A stretch of 33,378 bases of DNA from Gordonia namibiensis NBRC 108229 (GCF_000298235.1 NZ_BAHE01000041.1:1-33378), one strand, 5' to 3'; numbered from the stretch's first letter, positions 24,685-33,361 are shown. Program-made: numbers and translations. Notes: generated by a model from the letters alone, not told the origin.

Positions 24685-26238
24685 TCAGTGGGTGCTGGCG
24701 ACGGAGATCGGCTCGCCCGACACCTCGGCGAACGGTCCGCGGCGATCGGCCACCAGCAGGTAGACGACCGCACCGAGACCGGCACCGATGAACCAGGAGA
24801 ACTCCGAGACCACTTCGAAGGCCGGGACGAAGGCCATCACCAGGGCGAAGGCCGCCGTCGGGACCAGCGCGACGATGGCCCGCAGGTTCACGCCGTTCCG
24901 GTAATGGTAGGCGCCATCAGGTGCCTCGGAGAACAACGCGGGCACATCGATCTTCGAGCGGCGGACGAGCCAGTAGTCGGCCATGACGATGCCGAACAGC
25001 GGTCCGAGCAGCGCACCCAGCCCACCCAGGAAGTAGTTGATCACCGCCGGCGAGTTGTACAGGTTCCACGGCAGGATGATCAGTCCGATGATGGCGGTCA
25101 CGAGTGCCGCGCGGCGGAAGTTCAGGTAGCGCGGGAACAGGTTGGACAGCGCGTAGATCGGCGCGACGAAGTTGGCCATCAGGTTCACCGCGACCGTGAG
25201 GATCAGCAGCGCCAGGCAGGCCAGCACCAACAGGAAGGTGTTGGGCACGGTCTGGACGATGTCCGACGGCGACTCGATGACCCGTCCGTCGATCCGGAAC
25301 TGCGCACCGGCCAGCACGACCACGATGCCGCCGAAGAGCAACATGTTGAGCGGGATGCCCCAGAAGTTGCCGCGCAGGATGGCTTTTCGCGATTCCGCGT
25401 TGCGGGTGAAGTCGCAGAAGTTCAGGACGAAGGTGCCGTAGATGGCGACCCACAGGCTCGCGCCGCCGATGATCTTCAGCCACATGTCGACGCCGGTCAG
25501 CGAGTCGGGAGTGGTCCACGCGATGGTCCAGTCGGCGTTGCTGAGCATCCAGATGGCCAGCGCCACCATGGTGAACAGGATGACCGGGCCGGCGAAGGCC
25601 TCGTAGCGGCGGATCATCTCCATGCCGTAGCTGACGATGATCACCTGGATCACCCACAGGGAAACGAAGGAGATCCAGCCCAGCGTCGAGAGGCCGAGGA
25701 AGCGGTTGGCGTCCAGGTCCTCCGCGCCGGGGAACAACGCGACCAGCATGATCCGGAGGACGACCGACGCGAGGTAGGTCTGGATGCCGAACCAGGCGAT
25801 CGCCACGCCGCCGCGGATGAGGGCCGGGATCTGCGCGCCGCGGATACCGAACGAGATGCGGCTCATGACCGGGAACGGGACGCCCGTCTTCTCGCCCATG
25901 AAGCCGGACAGGTTGAGCAGCAGGAAGAGGAAGACACCGCCGAGCACCAGTGCGGTCAGGATCTGCCAGCCGCCCAGTCCGAGGGCGAAGAGCCCGATGG
26001 CGAAGGCGTAGTTGCCCAGGCTGTGGACGTCGTTGGCCCACAGCGTGAAGATGTTGTAGCTCTTCCAGCGGCGGCCGACGCGACTCGTGGGCGCCAGGTC
26101 GTCGTTGTACAGCTTGGGACTCAATCCGGCCGGGACGGTTCCGGTCACGCCGTGGGTCTCCTCGCCGGCGGACACGCCGGTCGTGGACGTCCTCGGCGTC
26201 GCCTCGTCACGCTGGATCGTGGGCGGTTCAGTGCTCAT
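24685..26238 (-). CDS. NCS1-family permease, probably for allantoin
   Basis: A 517-residue, 12-segment symporter of the nucleobase:cation family. Family landmarks: LYNDDLAPTSRVGRRWKSYNIFTLWANDVHSLGNYAFA before segment 1, GVPFPVMSRISFGIRGAQIPALIRGGVAIAWFGIQTYL, and FCDFTRNAESRKAILRGNFWGIP in the middle. The operon with a racemase-family gene and the divergent allantoinase gene points to allantoin or a related hydantoin as substrate (PucI-like). The 55-residue polar N-terminus is cytoplasmic. The ATG has a poor ribosome site. A candidate IclR operator lies 54 bases upstream. Confidence 0.9.
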   Translation of the reverse strand: MSTEPPTIQRDEATPRTSTTGVSAGEETHGVTGTVPAGLSPKLYNDDLAPTSRVGRRWKSYNIFTLWANDVHSLGNYAFAIGLFALGLGGWQILTALVLGGVFLFLLLNLSGFMGEKTGVPFPVMSRISFGIRGAQIPALIRGGVAIAWFGIQTYLASVVLRIMLVALFPGAEDLDANRFLGLSTLGWISFVSLWVIQVIIVSYGMEMIRRYEAFAGPVILFTMVALAIWMLSNADWTIAWTTPDSLTGVDMWLKIIGGASLWVAIYGTFVLNFCDFTRNAESRKAILRGNFWGIPLNMLLFGGIVVVLAGAQFRIDGRVIESPSDIVQTVPNTFLLVLACLALLILTVAVNLMANFVAPIYALSNLFPRYLNFRRAALVTAIIGLIILPWNLYNSPAVINYFLGGLGALLGPLFGIVMADYWLVRRSKIDVPALFSEAPDGAYHYRNGVNLRAIVALVPTAAFALVMAFVPAFEVVSEFSWFIGAGLGAVVYLLVADRRGPFAEVSGEPISVASTH

Positions 26239-26292
26239 CTCTGCACTTTCGTCGGACGGTCATCTTTGACCGCGCTCCTACACTCGTGGAAC

Positions 26293-26307
26293 TTCCGTGA
26301 TGTGGAA
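26293..26307. promoter_or_regulatory. Candidate IclR operator, copy 2 (NCS1 permease promoter)
   Basis: TTCCGTGATGTGGAA has perfect TTCC/GGAA ends. It lies 54 bases before the permease start, and it matches the copy before the IclR gene at 13 of 15 positions. GGAACTTCC directly beside it (26288-26296) is a second small palindrome. Confidence 0.6.
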
Positions 26308-26411
26308 TCGGGGTTCCGCGTTCGTGAAGGTTAGCGCCCTCGTGCCGGGCGTTGTCAATAGCATCGCGAAGCGCTACTCGCGAGTCACCTTTCCGAAATC
26401 ACGCCCCGACA

Positions 26412-26426
26412 TTCCACGATGAGGAA
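26412..26426. promoter_or_regulatory. Candidate IclR operator, copy 3 (allB promoter)
   Basis: TTCCACGATGAGGAA repeats the TTCC-N7-GGAA plan with the same GATG core. It lies 61 bases before the allB start, almost the mirror distance of copy 2 from the permease start in this 249-base divergent gap. The rest of the gap holds no gene. Confidence 0.6.
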
Positions 26427-26487
26427 TCTGCTGGGTTAGTCTCTGGAACGACACCAGGACACGGCGATCAGCAAGGAGTCCCGCCCC

Positions 26488-27882
26488 ATGACCTCAGAAA
26501 CCGGTGCCCCGGCCCCTGCCTCCGACACCGCCGCGAACTCGACCGCTGCGCCGTTCGACCTGGTCGTGCGAGGTGAACAGACCCTGACGACCGCAGGCAT
26601 CGTGGCGCGCGAGATCGGTATCCGCGACGGCCGCGTCGTCGCCATCGAACCGCTCGGCAGCGGACTCGTCGGCACCGAGGTCATCGAACTCGCCGACGAC
26701 CAGGTGATGATCCCCGGTCTGGTGGACACCCACGTCCACGTCAACGAGCCGGGCCGCACCGAATGGGAGGGCTTTGACTCGGCCACCCGTGCGGCCGCCG
26801 CCGGTGGCGTCACCACCCTCATCGACATGCCGCTCAACTCGATCCCGCCGACCGTCAACGTCGACGCCCTGGCCGAGAAGCGCGCCGCCGCGCACGGCAA
26901 GACGCACATCGACGTGGGCTTCTGGGGTGGCGCCATCCCCGGCAACGAGGACGACCTGCGCGGACTCCACGACGCGGGCGTGTTCGGCTTCAAGTGCTTC
27001 CTGCTGCATTCGGGCGTCGACGAGTTCCCGCACCTGACGGCCGACGAGATGGAAGCCGACATGGCCAAGCTCGCCGAGTTCGACTCGCTGATGATCGTCC
27101 ACGCCGAGGACTCCCGCGCCATCGACCACGCCCCGTCGCCCGAGGGTGACGAGTACGCGCGCTTCCTCGCCTCCCGTCCGCGCGGCGCCGAGAACCTGGC
27201 GATCGCCGAGGTCATCGAGCGCGCACGCTGGACCGGCGTCCGCGCCCACGTGCTGCACCTGTCGTCGTCGGATGCGCTGCCGATGCTGGCCAGCGCGAAG
27301 AAGGACGGCGTGAAGATCACGGTCGAGACCTGCCCGCACTACCTCACCCTGCTGGCCGAAGAGGTCCCCAACGGCGCGACCGCCTTCAAGTGCTGCCCGC
27401 CCATCCGCGAGGCCGGCAACCGTGAGTTGCTGTGGGAGGGACTGCTCGACGGCACGATCGACTGCATCGTCTCCGACCACTCCCCCTCGACCATCGACCT
27501 CAAGGACCCCGAGAACGGCGACTTCGGCGTCGCCTGGGGCGGGGTGGCCTCGCTGCAGCTCGGACTGTCGCTCATCTGGTCGGAGGCCAAGAAGCGCGGC
27601 ATCGGCCTGCCGCAGGTCATCGAGTGGATGGCGTCGAGGCCCGCCGATCTCGCCGGCCTGCCGTCCAAGGGCCGCATCGCCCTCGGTTGCGACGCCGACT
27701 TCGCCGTCTTCGAGCCGGAGTCCGCACAGATCGTCGACGTCAACCGACTGCACCACAAGAACGCGATCAGCCCGTACGACGGGCGCGCCCTCGCCGGCGT
27801 GGTCAAGGGCACCTGGGTTCGCGGCCAGAAGGTGGACTTCGAGACCGCGCGCGGCCGGATGCTGCGCCGCGGCGACGTCTGA
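26488..27882 (+). CDS. allB: Allantoinase AllB
   Basis: A 464-residue amidohydrolase that opens the hydantoin ring of allantoin to give allantoate. Metal-site residues are all present: H82 and H84 (DTHVHVNEPG), the carboxylated Lys169 (FGFKCFLLHSGVDEF), H205 (VHAED), H257 (VLHLSSSDA) and D330 (SDHSPS). The FLLHSGV and NEPGRTEWEG segments separate allantoinases from dihydroorotases and hydantoinases. The first ~20 residues are an Ala/Thr-rich extension. AGGAG lies before the ATG. It is divergent from the permease-racemase operon and probably under the IclR regulator. Confidence 0.95.
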   Translation: MTSETGAPAPASDTAANSTAAPFDLVVRGEQTLTTAGIVAREIGIRDGRVVAIEPLGSGLVGTEVIELADDQVMIPGLVDTHVHVNEPGRTEWEGFDSATRAAAAGGVTTLIDMPLNSIPPTVNVDALAEKRAAAHGKTHIDVGFWGGAIPGNEDDLRGLHDAGVFGFKCFLLHSGVDEFPHLTADEMEADMAKLAEFDSLMIVHAEDSRAIDHAPSPEGDEYARFLASRPRGAENLAIAEVIERARWTGVRAHVLHLSSSDALPMLASAKKDGVKITVETCPHYLTLLAEEVPNGATAFKCCPPIREAGNRELLWEGLLDGTIDCIVSDHSPSTIDLKDPENGDFGVAWGGVASLQLGLSLIWSEAKKRGIGLPQVIEWMASRPADLAGLPSKGRIALGCDADFAVFEPESAQIVDVNRLHHKNAISPYDGRALAGVVKGTWVRGQKVDFETARGRMLRRGDV

Positions 27883-27910
27883 GGGCTGTCGCGTCTGCTG
27901 GGTGACGAGA

Positions 27911-28039
27911 CCCCCACTGCTGGTTGAGTGAGGCTGATCCCCTGCGGTACGAGGCCCCACTGCTGGTGTTGGCCCCCACTGCTGGTTGAGTGAGGCTGCT
28001 GGTCTGCGGTACGAGGCCCCCACTGCTGGCCCCCACTGC
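27911..28039. repeat. Tandem repeat cluster, about 62-base units with CCCACTGCTGG core
   Basis: CCCCCACTGCTGGTTGAGTG begins at 27911 and again at 27973, and the linked CTGCGGTACGAGG begins at 27942 and 28004, so both parts recur at exactly 62 bases. CCCACTGCTGG occurs five times (about 27912, 27954, 27974, 28018, 28031). The 255-base gap 27883-28137 holds no gene: this cluster, the following 46-base repeat and a leader before the helicase-associated gene fill it. Confidence 0.8.
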
Positions 28040-28085
28040 TGGTTGAGTAGGCCCGAGGCGCAAGCCGAGGGCCGTATCGAAGCCA
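28040..28085. repeat. Dispersed palindromic repeat starting TGGTTGAGTAGG
   Basis: A 46-base element from TGGTTGAGTAGG to CGTATCGAAGCCA with an inner near-palindrome GCCCGAGGCGCAAGCCGAGGGC written in two halves around GCGCAAGC. The same first bases reappear at the right edge of the window. It looks like a dispersed intergenic element of this genus and could fold as RNA. Confidence 0.65.
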
Positions 28086-28137
28086 GCGCATCTGCACCGG
28101 AGGTGGCGATTCCACGCCGCCCGGTAAAGTCGATCGA

Positions 28138-30486
28138 ATGAGTTCGGATGACCAGCACGCCGGCCTGGCCGAGGAGTTGGCCGCGCGTTCCGACGACGAG
28201 CTCACCGAGCTGCTGATCGAGCGGCCCGACCTCGCCTCCCCCACCCCGCAGGGCACGCGTGTGCTGGCGCAGCGTGCGCTGTCCGCGGCCTCGTTGGCGT
28301 TGGCCGGCGAGGATCTCGACGTGCTGGCGGTCGCCGTCCTCGAGCAGGCGATCGCGCTGGGCAGCCGCAAGACCACGAAGTCCAAGCGCCCGTCGGTCGC
28401 CAAGATCGTGAAGTCGCTGTCCGGCCGGGCCGCCGCGGACGAGGTCCGTGCTCGGATCGAGCTGCTTCGACGCCGCGCGATCCTGTGGGGCGACAAGACC
28501 TCGCTCTGCGCGGGCGAGCACGTCGACTCAGCGATGCCCTGGCGGTCACCGCATCTCACCGGTCCGCTGGCGGGTCGGAGCGGCGCGGAGATCGCGGCGA
28601 TGGTCGCCGACCTCGACGAGCGGCCGAAGGAACTCCTGGAGACCCTCGCCCGCGGTCCGGCCCTGGGCCGCAGCCGCGACGCCGATCCCGACGCCGACCC
28701 GAGCACCCCGGTCGCACAACTGATCTCGTCGGGCCTGCTGGCCCGTGTCGACAATCAGACGGTCGAACTCCCGCCCATGGTCGGTGCGGTGATCCGCGAC
28801 GAACCGGCCTGGCGCACCGACGATCTCACTCCCCCGCCGCTGCACGAGGCCGGCCTCAAGCCGCGATTCCCGGCGAAGGCGGTCGACGCCGCGGCGGGCG
28901 GCGAGGCACTCGAACTCATCCGCCACCTCACCTCGCTGCTCAACATCCTCGGCGCCACTCCCGCCGCCGTCCTGCGGTCGGGGGCGCTCGGCGTCCGCGA
29001 ACTCCGGCGACTGTCGAAGCTCTCCGGCATCGAGACGCAGCGCGTCGCGTTCCTGATCGAGCTCGCCGGCTACCTGCGGATCATCGACGCCGGGTTCCCG
29101 GAACCGCCGCCGCCCAACGACTCCGGCGAGCAGACCTTCGCGCCGACGTCCACTGCGGACACCTGGCTGCACCAGCCGCGCGAACGTCAATGGCTGTCGC
29201 TGGCCGACGCCTGGCTGCACATGCCCCGGCGCGCCTGGCAGGTCGGTGACCCCGACCGCGACGGCAACGCGATGGCCACCCTGTCCGCCGATCTCCACGA
29301 CGCTTACGCGCCGATCCAGCGGCAACTCATCCTCTCGACGCTGGCCCACGCCGACCCCGCGGTCCCGGTGACACCCGACGCTGTACTGGCGAACCTGCAC
29401 TGGCACCGTCCCCGTCAGATGCGGCGCTTCAGTAAGCGCCTCGTCGCCGAAACCCTGCGTGAGGCACGAGAAATCGGGCTCGTCGCCCACGACGCGCTGA
29501 CCACTGTCGGCCGGGCGTGCACCGTCGAGCCGTCGGCCGATGCCGATCCCGCCGACGCCGATGCGGCGGTCTTGACCGCGATGCGCGCCGTGCTGCCCGA
29601 GCCGGTGGACCACTTCCTCACCCAGGCCGACCTCACCCTCACCGTGCCGGGCCCGATGACACCGGAACTCGCAGAGCAGGTCGAATTGGTCGCCGACCTC
29701 GAATCCGGCGGCGCCGCATCGGTGTACCGGATCACCCCGGAGAGCGTCCGACGCGCGCTCGACGCCGGCCGCAGCAGCAACGAACTGCTGTCGATGTTCA
29801 CCACCCACTCGAGAACGCCCGTCCCGCAGTCGCTCTCGTATCTCATCGAGGATGTCGCCCGCAAGCACGGACAGCTCCGCGTCGGTGTGGCGTCGGCTTT
29901 CATCCGCTGCGAGGACCCGACGGTCTTGGCCGCGGTGCTACGCAGTCCGGCCGCCGAGCCGCTCGCGCTGCGGGCACTCGCCCCGACCGTGGCGATCTCA
30001 CCGTCAGAGGTGCGAGAGGTGATCGACCAGCTGCGCGCCGCGGGATTCGCTCCCGCAGGCGAGGATTCGACGGGCGCCGTCGTCGACCTCCGCGAACGCG
30101 GCAGCCGCGTCACTGTGTCGCGAGCTCGCCGCCAGGCCCAGCCGCGTCGCAGCGCGCCGTCGGAGGAACAGCTCCGGTCGGTGGTCGGCCGCATCCGCTC
30201 GACCGACCGCGCCGCCGCGGCCACCCCGGTCCGCAGCACCTCGGCGTCGACGCCGGTGCGCGCCTCCGGCAGCGGCGAATCGGCGACCGCGCTCATCCAG
30301 CTCGCACTGCGCGCCAAACGTCGCCTCCGCGTCGGCTACGTCGACGCCCAGGGATCGGCCAGCCGCCACGTCGTGACCCCGAAGGTGCTCGGCGCCGGCC
30401 AGCTCGTCGCCGTCGAAGACGGCAGCGACACCGAGCAGCGGTTCTCGCTCCACCGGCTGACCAGCGTCGAACTGCTCGACGCCTGA
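28138..30486 (+). CDS. Helicase-associated protein with C-terminal WYL-like domain (Rv0862c-like)
   Basis: A 782-residue protein of the family found beside actinobacterial XPB helicases. The N-terminal half is helical, with repeated winged-helix-like segments (DDELTELLIERPDLASPTP, LGVRELRRLSKLSGIETQRVAFLIELAGYLRI), and the middle resembles the XPB N-terminal region (FLTQADLTLTVPGPM, VYRITPESVRRALDAG). Residues ~705-782 look like a WYL domain: ALIQLALRAKRRLRVGYVDAQG, HVVTPKVLGAGQLVAVED and FSLHRLTSVEL. No helicase motifs are present. It is on the same strand as the XPB gene, with one gene between. A role as a DNA-binding or regulatory partner of XPB is inferred from the neighbourhood. Confidence 0.88.
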   Translation: MSSDDQHAGLAEELAARSDDELTELLIERPDLASPTPQGTRVLAQRALSAASLALAGEDLDVLAVAVLEQAIALGSRKTTKSKRPSVAKIVKSLSGRAAADEVRARIELLRRRAILWGDKTSLCAGEHVDSAMPWRSPHLTGPLAGRSGAEIAAMVADLDERPKELLETLARGPALGRSRDADPDADPSTPVAQLISSGLLARVDNQTVELPPMVGAVIRDEPAWRTDDLTPPPLHEAGLKPRFPAKAVDAAAGGEALELIRHLTSLLNILGATPAAVLRSGALGVRELRRLSKLSGIETQRVAFLIELAGYLRIIDAGFPEPPPPNDSGEQTFAPTSTADTWLHQPRERQWLSLADAWLHMPRRAWQVGDPDRDGNAMATLSADLHDAYAPIQRQLILSTLAHADPAVPVTPDAVLANLHWHRPRQMRRFSKRLVAETLREAREIGLVAHDALTTVGRACTVEPSADADPADADAAVLTAMRAVLPEPVDHFLTQADLTLTVPGPMTPELAEQVELVADLESGGAASVYRITPESVRRALDAGRSSNELLSMFTTHSRTPVPQSLSYLIEDVARKHGQLRVGVASAFIRCEDPTVLAAVLRSPAAEPLALRALAPTVAISPSEVREVIDQLRAAGFAPAGEDSTGAVVDLRERGSRVTVSRARRQAQPRRSAPSEEQLRSVVGRIRSTDRAAAATPVRSTSASTPVRASGSGESATALIQLALRAKRRLRVGYVDAQGSASRHVVTPKVLGAGQLVAVEDGSDTEQRFSLHRLTSVELLDA

Positions 30487-30571
30487 CCACCGCGATGACA
30501 CGACCTGTGACATCCGTCTCAGGATCTTGATACGCTCACCAGTACTCAGCGCCGAGGAAAGCTGGCCCGTC

Positions 30572-31495
30572 ATGACCGCTGTACGCCATGCCGCCGACGC
30601 CACCACCGCCGTGCCCGACACCTACCAGCACGATCTAGTGCCGCGCATCAAACCACCGTCACGACGCCGCCGCGTGAAACGTCCCGCCGACCTCGTCACC
30701 GTCATCGGCCCGACGCTCTCCGTCGCGAACGTGATCATGCAGCTGTCGAACCCCAAGGTCGGGTACGGCGTGCACGAGAGCCGCGTCCCGCGGGGCAACG
30801 CCATCAAACGCCCCGTCAAGCGGGCCCGCACCACCGGCACCTTCCTGGCCGTCGCGCTGATGGGCAGCGACTCCGACAAGGAGTACATCCACAACTGCGT
30901 CGGCCGCGTGCACGACCAGGTCTATTCGACCGGGACCAGCCCCGTCCGCTACAGCGCCAACGACTCGCGCCTACAGCTGTGGGTCGCGGTGTGCCTGCTC
31001 AAATACTTCATCGACCAGTACGAGCTGATCCACGGACCGCTCTCCGACGCCGAACGGCAGATGGTCCTCACCGAGGCGCACCCCCTCGGCACCGCGCTCA
31101 ACGTCCCCCGCGACAAGTGGCCGGCCACCTACGACGAACTCCTCGCCTACTGGAACAGCCAGCTCGCCGAACTACGGATCGACGAGCCGGTGCGGCAGGA
31201 ACTGCAGAGCCTCGCCGACCTCTCGTTTCTGGAGTTCCGCGCCGGCGTGGTGGGAACCATCGCCCACAAGACGCTGGGCGGTTTCCTCACCTACGCCATC
31301 AACGCCGGGCTCCCGCCGGAGTTCCGGTCGATGATGGGCTGGACGTGGACCGCGGACGACGCCCGCCGCTACCAGGCCATTCTCTCCGCATTGCGCGTCG
31401 TCGACCCGGTGGTGGCGCCCATGCTGCGCGGCATCTTCCGGCTGAACATCGTCGACCTGAGGGTGCGCCGCCGGCTCGGCATCCCCGTGTTCTGA
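30572..31495 (+). CDS. Oxygenase MpaB family protein (DUF2236)
   Basis: A 307-residue protein of the family that includes fungal MpaB and latex-clearing/rubber oxygenases. Recognisable parts: ANVIMQLSNPKVGYGVHESRVPRG, YIHNCVGRVHDQVYS (His-containing helix), SANDSRLQLWVAVCLLKYFIDQYEL, and EAHPLGTALNVPRDKWPATYDELLAYW. ATG 30572 (MTAVRHAADATT) was chosen; GAGGAA lies rather far (12 bases) upstream, and an earlier in-frame ATG at 30527 is also possible. A TTGATACGCT stretch before it may hold a promoter. It lies between the helicase-associated and XPB genes, with no evident functional link to them. Confidence 0.87.
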   Translation: MTAVRHAADATTAVPDTYQHDLVPRIKPPSRRRRVKRPADLVTVIGPTLSVANVIMQLSNPKVGYGVHESRVPRGNAIKRPVKRARTTGTFLAVALMGSDSDKEYIHNCVGRVHDQVYSTGTSPVRYSANDSRLQLWVAVCLLKYFIDQYELIHGPLSDAERQMVLTEAHPLGTALNVPRDKWPATYDELLAYWNSQLAELRIDEPVRQELQSLADLSFLEFRAGVVGTIAHKTLGGFLTYAINAGLPPEFRSMMGWTWTADDARRYQAILSALRVVDPVVAPMLRGIFRLNIVDLRVRRRLGIPVF

Positions 31496-31550
31496 CACAC
31501 AAACAGGCCCGTCGCTGACAATCTCCGCTGCTATCTGGACAATGGAGCGG

Positions 31551-33221
31551 GTGACCGATGGACCCCTGATCGTGCAATCCGACAAGACCCTGCTGCTCGA
31601 GGTCGACCACCCCGACGCGCAGGCGGCTCGTCAGGCGATCGCACCCTTTGCCGAACTCGAACGTGCCCCCGAGCACGTCCACACCTACCGGGTCACCCCG
31701 CTTGCGCTGTGGAACGCCCGCGCCGCCGGTCACGACGCCGAACAGGTCGTCGACGCGCTGGTCACCTACTCGCGCTACGCCGTCCCTCAGCCGCTGCTGA
31801 TGGACGTCGTCGACACGATGGGTCGCTTCGGCCGGCTGCAGCTGGTCAAGCATCCAGCGCACGGATTGACCCTTGTCAGCCTCGACCGCGCCGTGCTGCT
31901 GGAGGTCATGCGGCACAAGAAGGTCGCCCCGATGCTCGGTGCGCAGATCGACGACGACACCGTCATCGTGCATCCGTCCGAGCGCGGTCGCCTCAAGCAG
32001 GTCCTTCTGAAGGTCGGCTGGCCGGCCGAGGACCTCGCCGGGTACGTCGACGGCGAGGCCCACCCCATCGACCTCGACCAGGGCGACTGGCACCTGCGCG
32101 ACTACCAGGAGATGGCGGCCGACTCGTTCTGGGCCGGCGGCTCCGGCGTCGTCGTGCTGCCGTGTGGTGCGGGCAAGACGATGGTCGGCGCGGCCGCGAT
32201 GGCCAAGGCCGGGGCCACCACCCTGATCCTGGTCACCAACACCGTCGCCGGCCGGCAGTGGAAGCGCGAGCTCATCGCGCGCACCACGCTGACCGAGGAG
32301 GAGATCGGCGAGTACTCCGGCGAGCGCAAGGAGATCCGTCCGGTCACCATCGCGACCTATCAGGTGATGACGCGGAAGTCGAAGGGCGAGTACCGGAATC
32401 TCGACCTCTTCGACTCCCGCGACTGGGGCCTGATCATCTACGACGAGGTGCACCTGCTGCCCGCACCGGTCTTCCGCATGACTGCGGACCTGCAGTCGCG
32501 CCGACGCCTCGGCCTCACCGCGACCCTGGTCCGTGAGGACGGCCGCGAGGGTGACGTCTTCTCCCTCATCGGGCCCAAGCGCTACGACGCCCCGTGGAAG
32601 GACATCGAGGCCCAGGGCTGGATCGCACCGGCCGAGTGCATCGAGGTCCGCGTGACCCTCACCGACGAGGAGCGCCTGCAGTACGCGGTCGCCGAGCCGG
32701 AGGAGAAGTACAAGCTCTGCTCCACCGCGCACACCAAGGTCAACGTGGTGAAGGCGATCCTGAACAAGCACAAGGGTCAGCAGACACTGGTCATCGGCGC
32801 CTACATCGACCAGCTCGAGGAGCTCGGCCGCGAACTCGACTGCCCGGTCATCCAGGGTTCGACGAAGAACAAGGAACGCGAGATCCTCTTCGACCGCTTC
32901 CGTTCCGGCGAGCTGCAGACGCTCGTCGTGTCGAAGGTCGCCAACTTCTCCATCGACCTCCCCGAGGCCTCCGTCGCCGTCCAGGTGTCGGGCACCTTCG
33001 GTTCGCGTCAGGAGGAGGCCCAGCGCCTCGGTCGCCTGCTGCGGCCGAAACACGATGGCGGACAGGCACACTTCTACTCGGTGGTCTCGCGCGACACCCT
33101 CGACGCCGACTACGCCGCCCACCGGCAGCGCTTCCTCGCCGAACAGGGCTACGCCTACCGCATCACCGACGCCGACGACCTCCTCGGCCCGACGATCGGG
33201 GACACCACCTCGGCAGACTGA
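31551..33221 (+). CDS. XPB/Ercc3-type DNA repair helicase
   Basis: A 556-residue superfamily 2 helicase like M. tuberculosis Rv0861c (annotated ercc3). The N-terminal third (~1-180) is the actinobacterial XPB N-domain. The motor then shows Walker A CGAGKT with K209, DEVH at 298-301, GLTATLVREDGRE (motif III plus the RED motif typical of XPB), VVSKVANFSIDLPEA and the arginine-finger motif QEEAQRLGRLLRP. GTG 31551 (MTDGPLIVQSDKT) is preferred because it matches the mycobacterial start; an ATG at 31542 would add three residues. The family unwinds 3'-5' and is linked to repair. After the stop, 33222-33361 shows no gene. Confidence 0.95.
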   Translation: MTDGPLIVQSDKTLLLEVDHPDAQAARQAIAPFAELERAPEHVHTYRVTPLALWNARAAGHDAEQVVDALVTYSRYAVPQPLLMDVVDTMGRFGRLQLVKHPAHGLTLVSLDRAVLLEVMRHKKVAPMLGAQIDDDTVIVHPSERGRLKQVLLKVGWPAEDLAGYVDGEAHPIDLDQGDWHLRDYQEMAADSFWAGGSGVVVLPCGAGKTMVGAAAMAKAGATTLILVTNTVAGRQWKRELIARTTLTEEEIGEYSGERKEIRPVTIATYQVMTRKSKGEYRNLDLFDSRDWGLIIYDEVHLLPAPVFRMTADLQSRRRLGLTATLVREDGREGDVFSLIGPKRYDAPWKDIEAQGWIAPAECIEVRVTLTDEERLQYAVAEPEEKYKLCSTAHTKVNVVKAILNKHKGQQTLVIGAYIDQLEELGRELDCPVIQGSTKNKEREILFDRFRSGELQTLVVSKVANFSIDLPEASVAVQVSGTFGSRQEEAQRLGRLLRPKHDGGQAHFYSVVSRDTLDADYAAHRQRFLAEQGYAYRITDADDLLGPTIGDTTSAD

Positions 33222-33361
33222 CCCGGGGGTCGCCCCTCCCGACCTGCTGAAATACGCCCCTGGGAACCACCCTCCAGAGACGGGACGGCGACATAGTGTC
33301 GTCGGATCGCCTGTGCAGGGCGGATCCCGGGGGCGCTTTTCGGCGGCCGCCTGCCCTTCGT

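Noticed and set aside
24526..26334. A 602-codon plus-strand open frame opposite the NCS1 permease
   Set aside because: The minus-strand frame is a clear 12-segment permease; the plus-strand product is low-complexity Asp/Gln/His/Arg-rich, as expected from antisense of membrane codons.
27803..28063. Short minus-strand frame giving repeated LNQQWG/TQPAVG peptides
   Set aside because: It is a translation of the intergenic tandem repeats and overlaps the 3' end of allB; no ribosome site or conserved protein is seen.
27911..28085. Possible CRISPR array
   Set aside because: The 62-base units are contiguous and themselves repeated; there are no short uniform repeats with unique spacers and no cas genes.
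26494..28521. A 675-codon open frame on the minus strand opposite allB and the following genes
   Set aside because: It is antisense to a complete allantoinase with all its metal ligands; the composition is an artefact of GC-rich codon use, and the frame runs through the tandem repeats.
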